Source: Streptomyces hundungensis (GTDB taxonomy: Bacteria > Actinomycetota > Actinomycetes > Streptomycetales > Streptomycetaceae). From it: 64,000 bases of DNA. The DNA is taken from positions 1,240,001 through 1,304,000 of the forward strand of contig NZ_CP032698.1 in assembly GCF_003627815.1 (NCBI RefSeq), read 5' to 3'. A program made the translations under genes and the position numbers. The notes under the pieces are model-generated. The model did no database searches. It was not told where the DNA came from and worked only from the letters and a program-made list of their open reading frames with translations. Of the stretch, positions 8,851 through 18,256 are shown one piece after another (positions within the stretch are counted from its first letter, which is position 1; each line of letters begins with the position of its first letter).

Positions 8851-10011
8851 TTGCGAATCACGGGAATCACCACCCACGTCGTCGGGACCCCCTGGCGAAA
8901 CCTCAGCTATGTCCAGGTCCACACCGACGAGGGCCTCACAGGCGTCGGCGAGACCCGGATGCTCGGCCGCACCGACGCGCTGATGGGCTATCTCCGCGAG
9001 GCGGAGGTCAACCACATCGCCGGGTCCGACCCGTTCGCGATCGAGGACCTGGTGCGGCGGATGAAGTACGGCGACTACGGCCGGGCCGGCGAGATCGTGA
9101 TGTCGGGCATCGCCGTGGTGGAGATGGCCTGTTGGGACATTAAGGGCAAGGCCCTCGGCGTCCCGGTGTGGCAGCTGCTCGGCGGCCGGGTGACCGACCG
9201 CGTCAAGGCGTACGCGAACGGCTGGTACACCACCGAGCGGACCCCGGAGGCCTACCACAAGGCCGCCCACGCGGTCGTCGAGCGCGGCTACCGGGCGCTG
9301 AAGATCGACCCGTTCGGCACCGGACACTTCGAGCTCGACCGGCAACAGTCCCTGTACGCCGTCTCGTTGATCGAGGCGGTGCGGGACGCGATCGGTCCGG
9401 ACACCGAGCTGATGCTGGAGATGCACGGCCGCTTCTCGCCGGCCACCGCCGTACGCCTGGCCCACGAGCTCGCGCCGTTCGACCCGGCGTGGCTGGAGGA
9501 GCCGGTGCCGCCGGAGAACCTCAAGGCCCTGTCGAAGGTCGCGTCCAAGGTCGACATCCCGGTCGCGACCGGTGAACGCATCCACGACCGGATCGAGTTC
9601 CGCGAACTCTTCGAGTCGGGGGCCGTCGACATCATCCAGCCGGACGTCGGCCACATCGGCGGCATCCTGGAGACCAGGAAGCTCGCCGCGACCGCCGAGA
9701 CCCACTACACCCTGGTCGCGCCGCACAACGTGGGAGGCTCGGTGCTCACCGCCGCCTCCCTCCAAGTGGCGGGCTGCACACCGAACTTCAAGATCCTGGA
9801 GCACTTCAACGACTTCGCGGACGCCGACATCAAGAAGGTCGTCAAGGGCGCGCCGCAGGTGGTGGACGGCTACTTCGAGCTGTCCGACGCCCCCGGCCTC
9901 GGCGTCGAGCTCGACGTGGACGCGGCGGCCGAATTCCCGCAGCAGCAGGCCCGGTTCGACCTGTGGGCGGAAGGCTGGGAGAAGCGCGACCCCTCGGGGA
10001 CCCGGGGATGA
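8851..10011 (+). CDS. Enolase-superfamily sugar acid dehydratase (galactonate dehydratase/mandelate racemase family)
   Basis: A 386-residue cytosolic Mg-dependent enzyme expected to dehydrate an aldonic acid to a 2-keto-3-deoxy acid. Starting at TTG 8851, which has AGGAG at 8838-8842, residues about 1-125 form the capping domain and the rest the barrel. Visible catalytic features are K151/D153 (KID), E190 with H192 (EMHGR), E216/E217 (LEEP), E242 (GER), D265 (QPD) and H292 (PHN). The layout is that of galactonate/gluconate-type dehydratases rather than IlvD-type arabonate dehydratases. An ATG at 8803 is in frame but lacks a good ribosome site. The stop overlaps the next gene by ATGA. Substrate could be galactonate, arabonate or fuconate; context does not settle it. 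Confidence 0.85.
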   Translation: MRITGITTHVVGTPWRNLSYVQVHTDEGLTGVGETRMLGRTDALMGYLREAEVNHIAGSDPFAIEDLVRRMKYGDYGRAGEIVMSGIAVVEMACWDIKGKALGVPVWQLLGGRVTDRVKAYANGWYTTERTPEAYHKAAHAVVERGYRALKIDPFGTGHFELDRQQSLYAVSLIEAVRDAIGPDTELMLEMHGRFSPATAVRLAHELAPFDPAWLEEPVPPENLKALSKVASKVDIPVATGERIHDRIEFRELFESGAVDIIQPDVGHIGGILETRKLAATAETHYTLVAPHNVGGSVLTAASLQVAGCTPNFKILEHFNDFADADIKKVVKGAPQVVDGYFELSDAPGLGVELDVDAAAEFPQQQARFDLWAEGWEKRDPSGTRG

Positions 10012-11021
10012 GCAGCCGCGCGATCGTCGTCGACGCACCGGGCGCCCACCGCCTGGTCACCGGCGAGCGCCCGGAACCGGGGCCGGACGAGGTGGTCGTG
10101 CGGGTGGCTGCCGCGGGCATCTGCCTGAGCGACCGCGAGGTGTACGACGGCCGTCGCGACTCGGGGTACGTCCGCTATCCGCTGACGCCAGGCCATGAGT
10201 GGGCCGGGACGGTTGAGGCGGCCGGGCCCGGCGTCGACCCCGCGCTCGTCGGACGCCGGACCGTCGCCGAGGGCTTCCGCGCCTGCGGCAGGTGCGAGCG
10301 GTGCCGGCACGGCGAGACCTCGCTGTGCGCGGGCCCGTACGCCGAAACCGGGTTCACACACGCCGGGGGCTTCGCCGACCACGTGGTGGTCCCGGCCCGG
10401 CTGCTGCACCTCCTGGCCGATGACGCCGATCTGCGTGCCGCGGCCCTGCTCGAACCGGCCGCGGTGGTCGCCGCCGCGGTGCGGGCCGGCGCTCCCGAGC
10501 CGGGTGAGCGGATCGCCGTGGTGGGCGCGGGCACCTTGGGGCTGCTCGCCGTCCAGCTCGTCTCGGGCTACTCGCCCCGCGAGCTCACGGTGATCGACCC
10601 CCGCCTGGAACGGGCCGACCTGGCCCTGGGGATGGGGGCCACCGAGTCCCTCACCCCCGAGGCGTCGCACGCGGAGCGCGGCCGCTTCGATCTCGTGGTC
10701 GAGACGGCCGGCGCGCCCTCCACGGCCGCGGACGCGACCCTGCTCGCCCGGCGCGGCGGCCGGGTCGTCCTGACCGGAATGTTCGCCCCGGGCGCGACCG
10801 GCATCGACCCGGTGCACCTCTCGCTGAACCAGCTCACCGTGCGCAGCGTCTTCGGCGCCTCCTCGGCCGCCTGGTCGTTCGCCGTGCGGGCGTACGCCGC
10901 CGGGCGGATCGATCCGGCGGCCCTGATCACCCACGAATTCCCCCTGGAGCGGTACGCCGACGCGCTCGCCCTGGTCGGCGGCGGCGACCCCACGACCGGG
11001 AAGGTCCTACTGCGGCCCTAG
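10008..11021 (+). CDS. Zinc-dependent medium-chain alcohol/sugar dehydrogenase
   Basis: A 337-residue cytosolic NAD(P)-dependent MDR-family dehydrogenase. GICLSDRE and GHEW near residues 37-65 give the catalytic-zinc region. CGRCERCRHGETSLC carries the four structural-zinc cysteines. VVGAGTLGLLAVQL is the Rossmann dinucleotide-binding loop. The ATG at 10008 overlaps the dehydratase stop (ATGA), so the two are translationally coupled and probably act in one pathway, either oxidising the sugar to a lactone or handling a downstream intermediate. Members also include sorbitol and galactitol dehydrogenases, so the exact substrate is open. Confidence 0.82.
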   Translation: MSSRAIVVDAPGAHRLVTGERPEPGPDEVVVRVAAAGICLSDREVYDGRRDSGYVRYPLTPGHEWAGTVEAAGPGVDPALVGRRTVAEGFRACGRCERCRHGETSLCAGPYAETGFTHAGGFADHVVVPARLLHLLADDADLRAAALLEPAAVVAAAVRAGAPEPGERIAVVGAGTLGLLAVQLVSGYSPRELTVIDPRLERADLALGMGATESLTPEASHAERGRFDLVVETAGAPSTAADATLLARRGGRVVLTGMFAPGATGIDPVHLSLNQLTVRSVFGASSAAWSFAVRAYAAGRIDPAALITHEFPLERYADALALVGGGDPTTGKVLLRP

Positions 11022-11084
11022 CGCCACGGTTTCCCCACCCGCGTCGGCGGAGGCGACCGCTCCGTACCCCATGACCCGAACCTC

Positions 11085-11100
11085 GTTCGAGATACCGAAC
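11085..11100. promoter_or_regulatory. Perfect operator-like palindrome GTTCG-N6-CGAAC
   Basis: GTTCGAGATACCGAAC lies 43 bases upstream of the next gene's GTG start. It shares half-sites and spacing with the copy at 8643-8658. A further half-site (TTCGAA) occurs at 19042-19049 just ahead of the iclR gene. Confidence 0.5.
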
Positions 11101-11142
11101 ATCGAATGCCCCGAAGGCCCGCTCACGCAAGGAACCCCGCCT

Positions 11143-12126
11143 GTGACCGATACCTCTGCCCCCTTCCGCACACCCCCGGTGTCACGCCGTCCCGGCGAGC
11201 GGGCCCTGTCGGGGCTCGGCCTGGCCGCGCCCGCCGAGGACCCCGCCGACTCCTCCCCCCACGCCTTCCCCGACTGCGGCGCCTGGCGCACCGAAGTCCC
11301 CTCGGTCGAGGGGCCCGAAGCGCTCTTCGTCGTCCTCACGGAGTCCGCGCGCCTGGACGTCCCCGTCCACCGCGTCAGCCAGGGCAGCGGCGTCTGGATG
11401 CTCTCCGACGCCGAGATCACCGAGATGACCGAGGCCTGCGACGCCCACGCGATCGAGCTCTGTCTCTTCACCGGGCCGCGCGGCACCTGGGACACCGGCG
11501 GCTCCACCCGTAGCGCGTCGGGCGGCGCGGGCCTGCGCGCCCGGGGCCATGACGCGCTCGCGGGATGCGTCGAAGACGCCCTGCGCGCAACGGAGTTGGG
11601 CGTGCGATGTCTGCTCGTGGCCGACGAGGGCGTGCTGTGGACCCTGCACCGGCTGCGCGAACAGGGCCTGCTGCCGGCGGACACCACCTTCAAGGTCTCG
11701 GCGCTGATCGGCCCCGTCAACCCGGCTTCCGTCGCGGTGTACGAGCGGCTCGGCGCGGATTCCGTCAACGTTCCCTCGGATCTGACGCCGGCTCACTTCA
11801 CCGAGATCCGGCGGGTGTCGGGCGTCCCGCTGGACCTGTACATCGAGGCACCGGACGACCTCGGCGGCTATGTGCGGATGTACGAGGCGGCCGAGCTGAT
11901 CCGTCGGGCCGCGCCGCTCTACCTCAAGTTCGGCCTGTCCAGGGCGCCCGGGATCTACCCCTACGGCGCTCATCTGCGGGACGTCGCCCTGGACACCGCG
12001 CGTGAGCGGGTGCGGCGGGGCCGCCTCGTGCTGGATCTGCTGGCCCGGCACGACGCCGACGGCGGCATGTCCCCGCTCGGCTCCCGCCTCCCCGGCACCC
12101 TCAACCGCTTCTCCCTGAAGGACTGA
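11143..12126 (+). CDS. TIM-barrel-like protein of a sugar operon (peptidase-U32-like), function unknown
   Basis: A 327-residue predicted cytosolic protein starting at GTG 11143, with AAGGA at 11129-11133; an upstream ATG at 11071 would lengthen it but overlaps the palindrome. Alternating strands and helices ([55 protein letters not shown]) look like a beta/alpha barrel and recall the peptidase-U32 family, but no clear protease residues can be assigned. It lies between sugar-oxidation enzymes and a sugar importer, and its stop overlaps the start of chvE. A role as an aldolase, isomerase or other pathway enzyme is possible but only inferred from position. Confidence 0.65.
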   Translation: MTDTSAPFRTPPVSRRPGERALSGLGLAAPAEDPADSSPHAFPDCGAWRTEVPSVEGPEALFVVLTESARLDVPVHRVSQGSGVWMLSDAEITEMTEACDAHAIELCLFTGPRGTWDTGGSTRSASGGAGLRARGHDALAGCVEDALRATELGVRCLLVADEGVLWTLHRLREQGLLPADTTFKVSALIGPVNPASVAVYERLGADSVNVPSDLTPAHFTEIRRVSGVPLDLYIEAPDDLGGYVRMYEAAELIRRAAPLYLKFGLSRAPGIYPYGAHLRDVALDTARERVRRGRLVLDLLARHDADGGMSPLGSRLPGTLNRFSLKD

Positions 12127-13241
12127 TGACCATGCGCCGCACCCGCAGAGCAGCACTCGCCCTCGTCGCAGGATCCCTCGCGCTCGCCCTCGCCGCCTGC
12201 GGGCAGAGCAGCGAGGGCGGCAGCAAGGACGCCAAGAAGGGTGGCAAGGGTTCCACCATCGGCATCGCCATGCCGACCAAGTCGTCCGAGCGGTGGATCA
12301 ACGACGGCAACAACATGGTCAAGCAGTTCCAGGACCTCGGATACAAGACCGAGCTCCAGTACGGCGAGGACAACGTCGACCAGCAGGTGGCCCAGATCGA
12401 GAACATGATCACCAAGGGCGTGGACGTGCTGGTGGTCGCCGCCATCGACGGCCGGGCCCTGAGCGACGTCCTCAAGCAGGCCGCCGATCAGCACATCAAG
12501 GTCATCGCCTACGACCGGCTCATCCTCGGCTCGCCGAACGTCGACTACTACGCGTCGTTCGACAACGAGAAGGTGGGCGTGCTCCAAGCCTCGTACATCA
12601 TCGAGAAGTTGGGGCTGAAGAACGGCGGCGCCAAGGGTCCCTTCAACATCGAGCTCTTCGCCGGCTCGCCCGACGACAACAACACCCGGTACTTCTTCCA
12701 GGGCGCCCTCAAGACGCTCAAGCCCTACCTCGACAAGAAGCAGCTGGTGGTCCGCAGCGGCCAGACCGAGCTCAACCAGGTCACCACCTTGCGCTGGGAC
12801 GGCGCGACCGCCCAGAAGCGCATGGACGACCTGCTGACCAAGGCGTACTCCTCGGCCCGCGTCGACGCGGTGCTCTCGCCGTACGACGGCATTTCCATCG
12901 GCGTCCTGTCGGCGTTGCGCTCCGGAGGTTACGGGACCGGCGCCAAGCCGTACCCCGTGGTGACCGGGCAGGACGCCGAGGTGGCATCGGTGAAGTCGAT
13001 CGTCGCGGGCAACCAGACGCAGACGGTCTACAAGGACACCCGGGCGCTCGCCAAACAGGCCGTGCAGATGGCCGACGCCGTCCTGAACAACAAGACGCCC
13101 CAGGTCAACGACGTCAAGACATACAACAACGAGAAGAAGGTCGTGCCCGCCTTCCTCCTCGACCCGGTGAGCGTCGACAAGTCCAACTACCGCTCCGTAC
13201 TGGTCGATTCGGGCTACATCAAGGCGAGTGACCTGACGTGA
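12126..13241 (+). CDS. chvE: Multiple-monosaccharide ABC transporter substrate-binding lipoprotein (ChvE type)
   Basis: A 371-residue lipoprotein with signal [16 protein letters not shown] and lipobox LAAC near residue 25, followed by a Ser/Gly/Lys-rich linker and a periplasmic-binding-protein type 1 fold ([45 protein letters not shown]). This is the ChvE branch, which binds galactose, arabinose, glucose or xylose outside the membrane. The start overlaps the previous stop by one base (TGATG); an internal ATG at 12132 is equally possible. The stop overlaps the ATPase start by GTGA, so binding protein, ATPase and permease are co-translated. Confidence 0.9.
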   Translation: MTMRRTRRAALALVAGSLALALAACGQSSEGGSKDAKKGGKGSTIGIAMPTKSSERWINDGNNMVKQFQDLGYKTELQYGEDNVDQQVAQIENMITKGVDVLVVAAIDGRALSDVLKQAADQHIKVIAYDRLILGSPNVDYYASFDNEKVGVLQASYIIEKLGLKNGGAKGPFNIELFAGSPDDNNTRYFFQGALKTLKPYLDKKQLVVRSGQTELNQVTTLRWDGATAQKRMDDLLTKAYSSARVDAVLSPYDGISIGVLSALRSGGYGTGAKPYPVVTGQDAEVASVKSIVAGNQTQTVYKDTRALAKQAVQMADAVLNNKTPQVNDVKTYNNEKKVVPAFLLDPVSVDKSNYRSVLVDSGYIKASDLT

Positions 13242-14857
13242 GCGACCGGTTCCACGCGGCGCCCGATCCGGGGGCGCCCCATCCGAAGGCGGCGCCCCCT
13301 CCGAAGGTGCCCGATCCGGGGGCGCCCGTTCTGGAGATGCGCTCCATCGTCAAGACGTTCCCGGGGGTGCGCGCCCTGTCCGACGTGTCGCTCACGGTGG
13401 CGCGGGGCGAGGTCCACGCGATCTGCGGCGAGAACGGCGCGGGCAAGTCCACCCTGATGAAGGTCCTCAGCGGGGTGCATCCGCACGGGAGTTACGAGGG
13501 TGAGGTCCTCTTCCAGGGCGAGCCGTGCGCCTTCAAGGACATCCGGGCGAGCGAGGCGCGCGGGATCGTCATCATCCACCAGGAGCTCGCCCTGGTGCCC
13601 TATCTGTCGATCGCCGAGAACATCTTCCTCGGCAACGAGCACGCCACCCGGGGCGTCATCAGCTGGCACGAGACGCTTCTGCACGCCTCCCGGCTCCTGA
13701 AGCGGGTGGGTCTGAGCGAGCATCCGGGGACCCGGGTCGCGGACATCGGGGTCGGCAAGCAGCAGCTGGTGGAGATCGCCAAGGCCCTGTCCAAGGAGGT
13801 GAAGCTGCTCATCCTGGACGAGCCGACGGCCGCGCTCAACGACGACGACAGCGCCCATCTCCTCGATCTGATCCTGGAGTTGAAGGAGCAGGGCATCACC
13901 TCGATCGTCATCTCGCACAAGCTGAACGAGATCGCGGCGGTCGCCGACTCCGTCACCGTCATCCGCGACGGCCGCACCATCGAGACCCTCGACGTGCGGG
14001 ACCCGGCGACGAGCGAGGACCGCATCATCCGCGCCATGGTCGGCCGCGATCTCGACCACCGCTTCCCCGACCGCACGCCCCACCCCGGCGACCCGGGCGC
14101 GGAGCCTGCCCTGGAGGTGCGCGGCTGGACCGTGCACCACCCCATCGACCAGCAGCGCAAGGTCGTCGACGACGTCTCCTTGCGGGTACGGCGGGGCGAG
14201 ATCGTCGGGATCGCCGGTCTGATGGGCGCCGGGCGCACCGAACTCGCGATGAGCCTGTTCGGCCGCTCCTACGGGCGCAACATCAGCGGTTCGGTCCACA
14301 AGGACGGCCGGGAGATCCGGACGCGGACCGTGCCCGAGGCGGTGGGCCACGGCATCGCGTACGTCACCGAGGACCGCAAGCAGTACGGCCTCAACCTCAT
14401 CGACAGCATCGCCCGGAACATCACCACCGCCGCGCTCGGCAAGGTGTCACGGCGCGGGGTGGTCGACGAGCACGAGGAGCGGCGGGTCGCCGAGTCCTAC
14501 CGCCGCTCCATGAACATCAAGACACCCACGGTCTTCGAGCAGGTCGGACGGTTGTCCGGCGGCAACCAGCAGAAGGTCGTGCTCAGCAAGTGGATCTTCG
14601 CGGGTCCCGATGTGCTGATCCTCGACGAGCCGACCCGCGGCATCGACGTGGGTGCCAAGTACGAGATCTACACCGTCATCGACCAGCTCGCGGCCCAAGG
14701 CAAGGCGGTCGTCTTCATCTCCTCGGAACTCCCCGAACTGCTCGGCATGTGCGACCGCATCTACACGATGGCGGCCGGCCGGCTCACCGGTGAGGTCTCG
14801 CGGGCCGAGGCGACGCAAGAAGTGCTGATGCGCCACATGACCACGGACAAGAGGTAG
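13238..14857 (+). CDS. mmsA: Multiple-monosaccharide ABC transporter ATP-binding protein
   Basis: A 539-residue protein with two fused nucleotide-binding domains that powers the sugar importer at the cytoplasmic face. The first domain has Walker [10 protein letters not shown], signature region [13 protein letters not shown] and Walker [10 protein letters not shown]. The second has the degenerate Walker [10 protein letters not shown] normal for this family, signature [14 protein letters not shown] and Walker [13 protein letters not shown] at 13238 overlaps the chvE stop. Before the first domain there is an unusual Pro-rich lead of about 30 residues in which PDPGAP occurs twice. The permease gene follows after five bases. 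Confidence 0.93.
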   Translation: MSDRFHAAPDPGAPHPKAAPPPKVPDPGAPVLEMRSIVKTFPGVRALSDVSLTVARGEVHAICGENGAGKSTLMKVLSGVHPHGSYEGEVLFQGEPCAFKDIRASEARGIVIIHQELALVPYLSIAENIFLGNEHATRGVISWHETLLHASRLLKRVGLSEHPGTRVADIGVGKQQLVEIAKALSKEVKLLILDEPTAALNDDDSAHLLDLILELKEQGITSIVISHKLNEIAAVADSVTVIRDGRTIETLDVRDPATSEDRIIRAMVGRDLDHRFPDRTPHPGDPGAEPALEVRGWTVHHPIDQQRKVVDDVSLRVRRGEIVGIAGLMGAGRTELAMSLFGRSYGRNISGSVHKDGREIRTRTVPEAVGHGIAYVTEDRKQYGLNLIDSIARNITTAALGKVSRRGVVDEHEERRVAESYRRSMNIKTPTVFEQVGRLSGGNQQKVVLSKWIFAGPDVLILDEPTRGIDVGAKYEIYTVIDQLAAQGKAVVFISSELPELLGMCDRIYTMAAGRLTGEVSRAEATQEVLMRHMTTDKR

Positions 14858-14862
14858 TCGCC

Positions 14863-16101
14863 ATGGCTCCGGTCACCACCGACACCCCCAGGAGCGCCCC
14901 GTCGGCGCCCAGCTCGCCGCGTCCGGCGACGCCCACCGCGCTGCTGCTCGGCGCGGCCCGGCGCAATATGCGCCAGTACGGGATGCTCGTCGCGCTCGGC
15001 CTGATCGTCGTGCTGTTCCAGATCTGGACCGGCGGGGTGCTGCTCAAGCCGAACAACGTCACCAACCTGGTGCTCCAGAACAGTTACATCCTGGTCCTCG
15101 CCATCGGCATGATGATCGTGATCATCGCGGGCCACATCGACCTGTCGGTCGGCTCGCTCGCGGCCTTCGTGTCGGCGGCGTGCGCCGTGATGATGGTCGA
15201 GCACCATGTGCCGTGGGTGCTCGCCCTGGTGGTGGCGCTCGTCATCGGGGCGGTCGCGGGCGCCTGGCAGGGGTTCTGGATCGCCTACGTCGGCATACCG
15301 TCGTTCATCGTCACGCTGGCCGGGATGCTGCTGTTCCGCGGCGGCACCCAGATCCTGCTCGGCTCGCGTTCGCTCGGCCCGTTCCCCGAGGGCTTCCAGA
15401 AGATCTCCACCGGCTATCTCCCGGCCTTCGGCCCGAACACCAACTACCACAATCCGACGCTGCTGTTGGGGCTCGCCCTGATCGCGGTGGTGCTGGTCCA
15501 GGAGGTGCGCTCCCGGCGTCGCCAGCGGGAGTACGAGCTCGATGTGCTGCCGCGCGGTCTGTTCGTCGCCAAGTGTGTGGCGATGGTCGCCGCCGTCCTC
15601 GCCTTCACCCTGACCCTGGCCAGTTACCGGGGCGTCCCGGTGGTGCTGCTCCTGCTCGCGGCGCTGCTCATCGGCCTCGGCTTCGTGATGCGCAACGCGG
15701 TCGTCGGACGCCATGTGTACGCGCTCGGCGGCAACCAGGCGGCGGCGAAGCTCTCCGGCGTCAAGGACAAGCGGATCACCTTCCAGGTCTTCGTCACCAT
15801 GGGCGTGCTCGCGGCCCTGGCCGGTGTGGTCTTCGCGGCCCGGCTGAACGCGGGCACCCCCAACGCGGGCGTCAACTTCGAACTGGAGGCCATCGCCGCC
15901 TCGTTCATCGGTGGTGCCTCGATGAGCGGGGGCGTGGGCACGGTGTTCGGCGCCATCATCGGCGGGCTCGTGCTCGGCGTCCTCAACAACGGCATGTCCC
16001 TGGTGGGCATCGGCACCGACTACCAGCAGGTCATCAAGGGGTTGGTGCTGCTGGCCGCGGTCGGCTTCGACGTCTACAACAAACGCAAGGTCGGTTCGTG
16101 A
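14863..16101 (+). CDS. mmsB: Multiple-monosaccharide ABC transporter permease
   Basis: A 412-residue polytopic membrane protein of the RbsC/GguB family with roughly ten hydrophobic segments. The signature GHIDLSVGSLAAFV appears near residues 90-103 and the late EAIAASFIGGASMSGG motif near 345-360. The long charged loop (RSRRRQREYELDVLP) between the halves is typical of the GguB/MmsB branch. It should form the transmembrane channel for the sugar bound by ChvE. It follows the ATPase gene after five bases and is followed by the epimerase gene after 37 bases, so it is in the same operon. Confidence 0.92.
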   Translation: MAPVTTDTPRSAPSAPSSPRPATPTALLLGAARRNMRQYGMLVALGLIVVLFQIWTGGVLLKPNNVTNLVLQNSYILVLAIGMMIVIIAGHIDLSVGSLAAFVSAACAVMMVEHHVPWVLALVVALVIGAVAGAWQGFWIAYVGIPSFIVTLAGMLLFRGGTQILLGSRSLGPFPEGFQKISTGYLPAFGPNTNYHNPTLLLGLALIAVVLVQEVRSRRRQREYELDVLPRGLFVAKCVAMVAAVLAFTLTLASYRGVPVVLLLLAALLIGLGFVMRNAVVGRHVYALGGNQAAAKLSGVKDKRITFQVFVTMGVLAALAGVVFAARLNAGTPNAGVNFELEAIAASFIGGASMSGGVGTVFGAIIGGLVLGVLNNGMSLVGIGTDYQQVIKGLVLLAAVGFDVYNKRKVGS

Positions 16102-16138
16102 GTTCCTCGGGTTCTCCCCTCTTCGAAGGAGTCGCTCC

Positions 16139-17299
16139 ATGAACACCAGCAGACGTACGGTCCTGGCGGCCGGCGCGGCGGCGGGCCTCGCCGCGACGAC
16201 GCTCACCACCGCCACCGGCACCGCGGCGGCCGCCTCCCGCCACGCCCCCTCGAAGCGGCACTTCGGCGCCCTGGCCGACGGCACCGCGGTCGACGTGTGG
16301 ACCGTCGCCAACGGCGGCACCCGCCTGAAGGTCCTGTCGTACGGCGGCATCGTCCACTCCCTCGAACTCCCGGACCGCCAAGGCAACTTGGCGAATGTCT
16401 CGCTCGGCTTCGACAACCTCGCCGACTACGTCGCCAAAAGCCCGTACTTCGGCGGTCTGATCGGCAGATACGGCAACCGCATAGCGGCGGGCCGCTTCAC
16501 CCTGGACGGTCACACCTACCAACTCCCGCTCAACGACGGGGAGAACAGCCTGCACGGCGGCACCCAGGGCTTCGACAAGCGGATGTGGCACATCGATCCC
16601 TTCACGCGCGGTTCGGACACCGGGCTCGTTCTCAGCCGGGTCTCCCCGGACGGCGAGATGGGCTACCCCGGCACCCTGAAGGTCCGCGTCACCTACACCC
16701 TGACCGCGCGGGGTGCCTGGCGGATCGACTACGAGGCGACGACGGACCGGCCCACGATCGTCAACCTCACCAGCCATACGTACTTCAACCTGGCCGGGGA
16801 GGGCAGCGGCACCATCTACGACCACACCCTGGAGCTGGCCGCCGGGCGCTACACACCTGTCGACGCGGGTCTCATCCCGACCGGTGAACTGTCCCGGGTG
16901 GCGGGCACGCCCTTCGATTTCCGGCGGGCCAAGCCGATCGGCCGCGACATCCGGGCCGGCGGCGAGCAGCTGGTCCGCGCCAAGGGGTTCGACCACAACT
17001 GGGTTCTGGACAAGGGGATCACGGCCTCCCCCGGTTACGCGCTCACGCTGGCCGACCCGTCGTCGGGGCGGGTGATGCGGATGCACACGACCGAGCCGGG
17101 CCTCCAGTTCTACAGCGGCAACTTCCTGGACGGCACCCTGGTGGGCAGCTCCGGGCGCGCCTACCGCCAGGGCGACGCGGTCGCCCTGGAGACCCAGCAC
17201 TTCCCGGACTCCCCCAACCACCCCGCGTTCCCGTCCACGGTGCTGCGCCCGGGAACGACGTACCGCACCTCCACGATCCACTCCTTCACGACCCGCTGA
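16139..17299 (+). CDS. Secreted aldose 1-epimerase (mutarotase)
   Basis: A 386-residue GalM-family enzyme that interconverts alpha and beta anomers of sugars such as galactose or arabinose. Unlike cytosolic GalM it has a Tat-like signal (SRRTVLAAGAAAGLAATTL) and so should act outside the membrane, probably supplying the anomer the transporter binds. Family landmarks are FGGLIGRYGNRIAAGRF, LHGGTQGFDKRMW, the catalytic His region LTSHTYFNLAGEG and the late QFYSGNFLDG segment. AAGGAG lies just before the ATG at 16139. It ends the operon and is followed by a strong hairpin. Confidence 0.9.
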   Translation: MNTSRRTVLAAGAAAGLAATTLTTATGTAAAASRHAPSKRHFGALADGTAVDVWTVANGGTRLKVLSYGGIVHSLELPDRQGNLANVSLGFDNLADYVAKSPYFGGLIGRYGNRIAAGRFTLDGHTYQLPLNDGENSLHGGTQGFDKRMWHIDPFTRGSDTGLVLSRVSPDGEMGYPGTLKVRVTYTLTARGAWRIDYEATTDRPTIVNLTSHTYFNLAGEGSGTIYDHTLELAAGRYTPVDAGLIPTGELSRVAGTPFDFRRAKPIGRDIRAGGEQLVRAKGFDHNWVLDKGITASPGYALTLADPSSGRVMRMHTTEPGLQFYSGNFLDGTLVGSSGRAYRQGDAVALETQHFPDSPNHPAFPSTVLRPGTTYRTSTIHSFTTR

Positions 17300-17333
17300 T
17301 CACCCATCGGCCCATCACCCACTCCCACCCGTC

Positions 17334-17373
17334 GATGCCCTGTGGCCCCAACTACCTTGGGCCACAGGGCATC
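17334..17373. terminator. Bidirectional terminator hairpin
   Basis: A perfect 15-bp stem (17334-17348 with 17359-17373) and a 10-base loop stands between the end of the sugar operon and the convergent lactonase gene, marking the boundary for both. Confidence 0.9.
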
Positions 17374-17383
17374 TGGCGTGTCG

Positions 17384-18256
17384 TCAACCCGCGAAAGCGT
17401 GCCCCGGCACTCCGCGTCCGGCGCCGGGAACGACGAGCACCGAGCCGGCGAGGGGGTGCGGCGCGGCCTGCCCGACGCGGGCGGAGGTGATGTAGAGATC
17501 GGTCAGGCCGGGGCCGCCGAAGGCGCACGCCGTGGGGCGCCGCACGGGCAGCGCCACGATCTGGTCGAGGGTGCCGTCGGCCGCGTACCGTCGCACGGCC
17601 GCGCCGTCCCACAGCGCGACCCAGACCCCGCCCTCCGCGTCCACGGTGAGCCCGTCGGGGAATCCCGCATCGGGGTCCAGGCGAATGAACTCCCGGCGGT
17701 TGTGGGCGAGTTGGCCGTCGAAGTCGAGGACGTCGACGGTCCGGGTCGGGCTGTCGACGTAGTACATCAGGCGCCCGTCGGGGCTCCAGCCGATGCCGTT
17801 GCTGACGCTCACCGCGCCGAGGACCGGGGTCGCCGTGCCGTCCGGGGCGATCCGCGTCAGCGTGCCGCCGCCGGGCGCCTCGTCGTACCGCATCGTCCCG
17901 GCCCACAGCGATCCGTCGGGAGCGACGGCCGCGTCGTTGGCGCGCCGTCCGGCCACGGGCTCGCGCAGCAGCCAGCGGAACCCGCCGCCGTCTAGTTGGC
18001 TACCGCCACCGTGTTCGGGCCCGTACAGCGCGACGCCGTCCCGGAGGTTGACCACCAGGCCGCCCCCGGCCCTCGGCTTGGCGGCGCCGACGTGCTGCTC
18101 GGTGGCGAGGACGGTGCGGCGCCCGTCGGCCGGATCGTAGGTGTGGATCCGCGAGGAGAGGATGTCCACCCAGATCAGCCGTGCGCTCGCCGCGTCCCAG
18201 GTCGGGCCTTCGCCGAGCTCGGCCCACTCCCGTACCGCGAGTTCCCACCTCACCAC
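17384..18256 (-). CDS. SMP-30/gluconolactonase-family sugar lactonase
   Basis: A 290-residue cytosolic six-bladed propeller enzyme that hydrolyses aldonolactones to aldonic acids using a divalent metal. Metal-ligand positions are visible: Glu in ELGEGPTWD, Asn in VSVSNGIGWSPDG and Asp in FPDGLTVDAEGG. It starts at GTG 18256 (or the adjacent GTG 18253), overlapping the end of iclR by seven bases, so the two are co-transcribed. The lactonase step lies between a sugar dehydrogenase and a sugar-acid dehydratase in non-phosphorylative pathways. Both of those enzymes are in the neighbouring convergent operon, which fits a shared pathway. Confidence 0.88.
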   Translation of the reverse strand: MVRWELAVREWAELGEGPTWDAASARLIWVDILSSRIHTYDPADGRRTVLATEQHVGAAKPRAGGGLVVNLRDGVALYGPEHGGGSQLDGGGFRWLLREPVAGRRANDAAVAPDGSLWAGTMRYDEAPGGGTLTRIAPDGTATPVLGAVSVSNGIGWSPDGRLMYYVDSPTRTVDVLDFDGQLAHNRREFIRLDPDAGFPDGLTVDAEGGVWVALWDGAAVRRYAADGTLDQIVALPVRRPTACAFGGPGLTDLYITSARVGQAAPHPLAGSVLVVPGAGRGVPGHAFAG

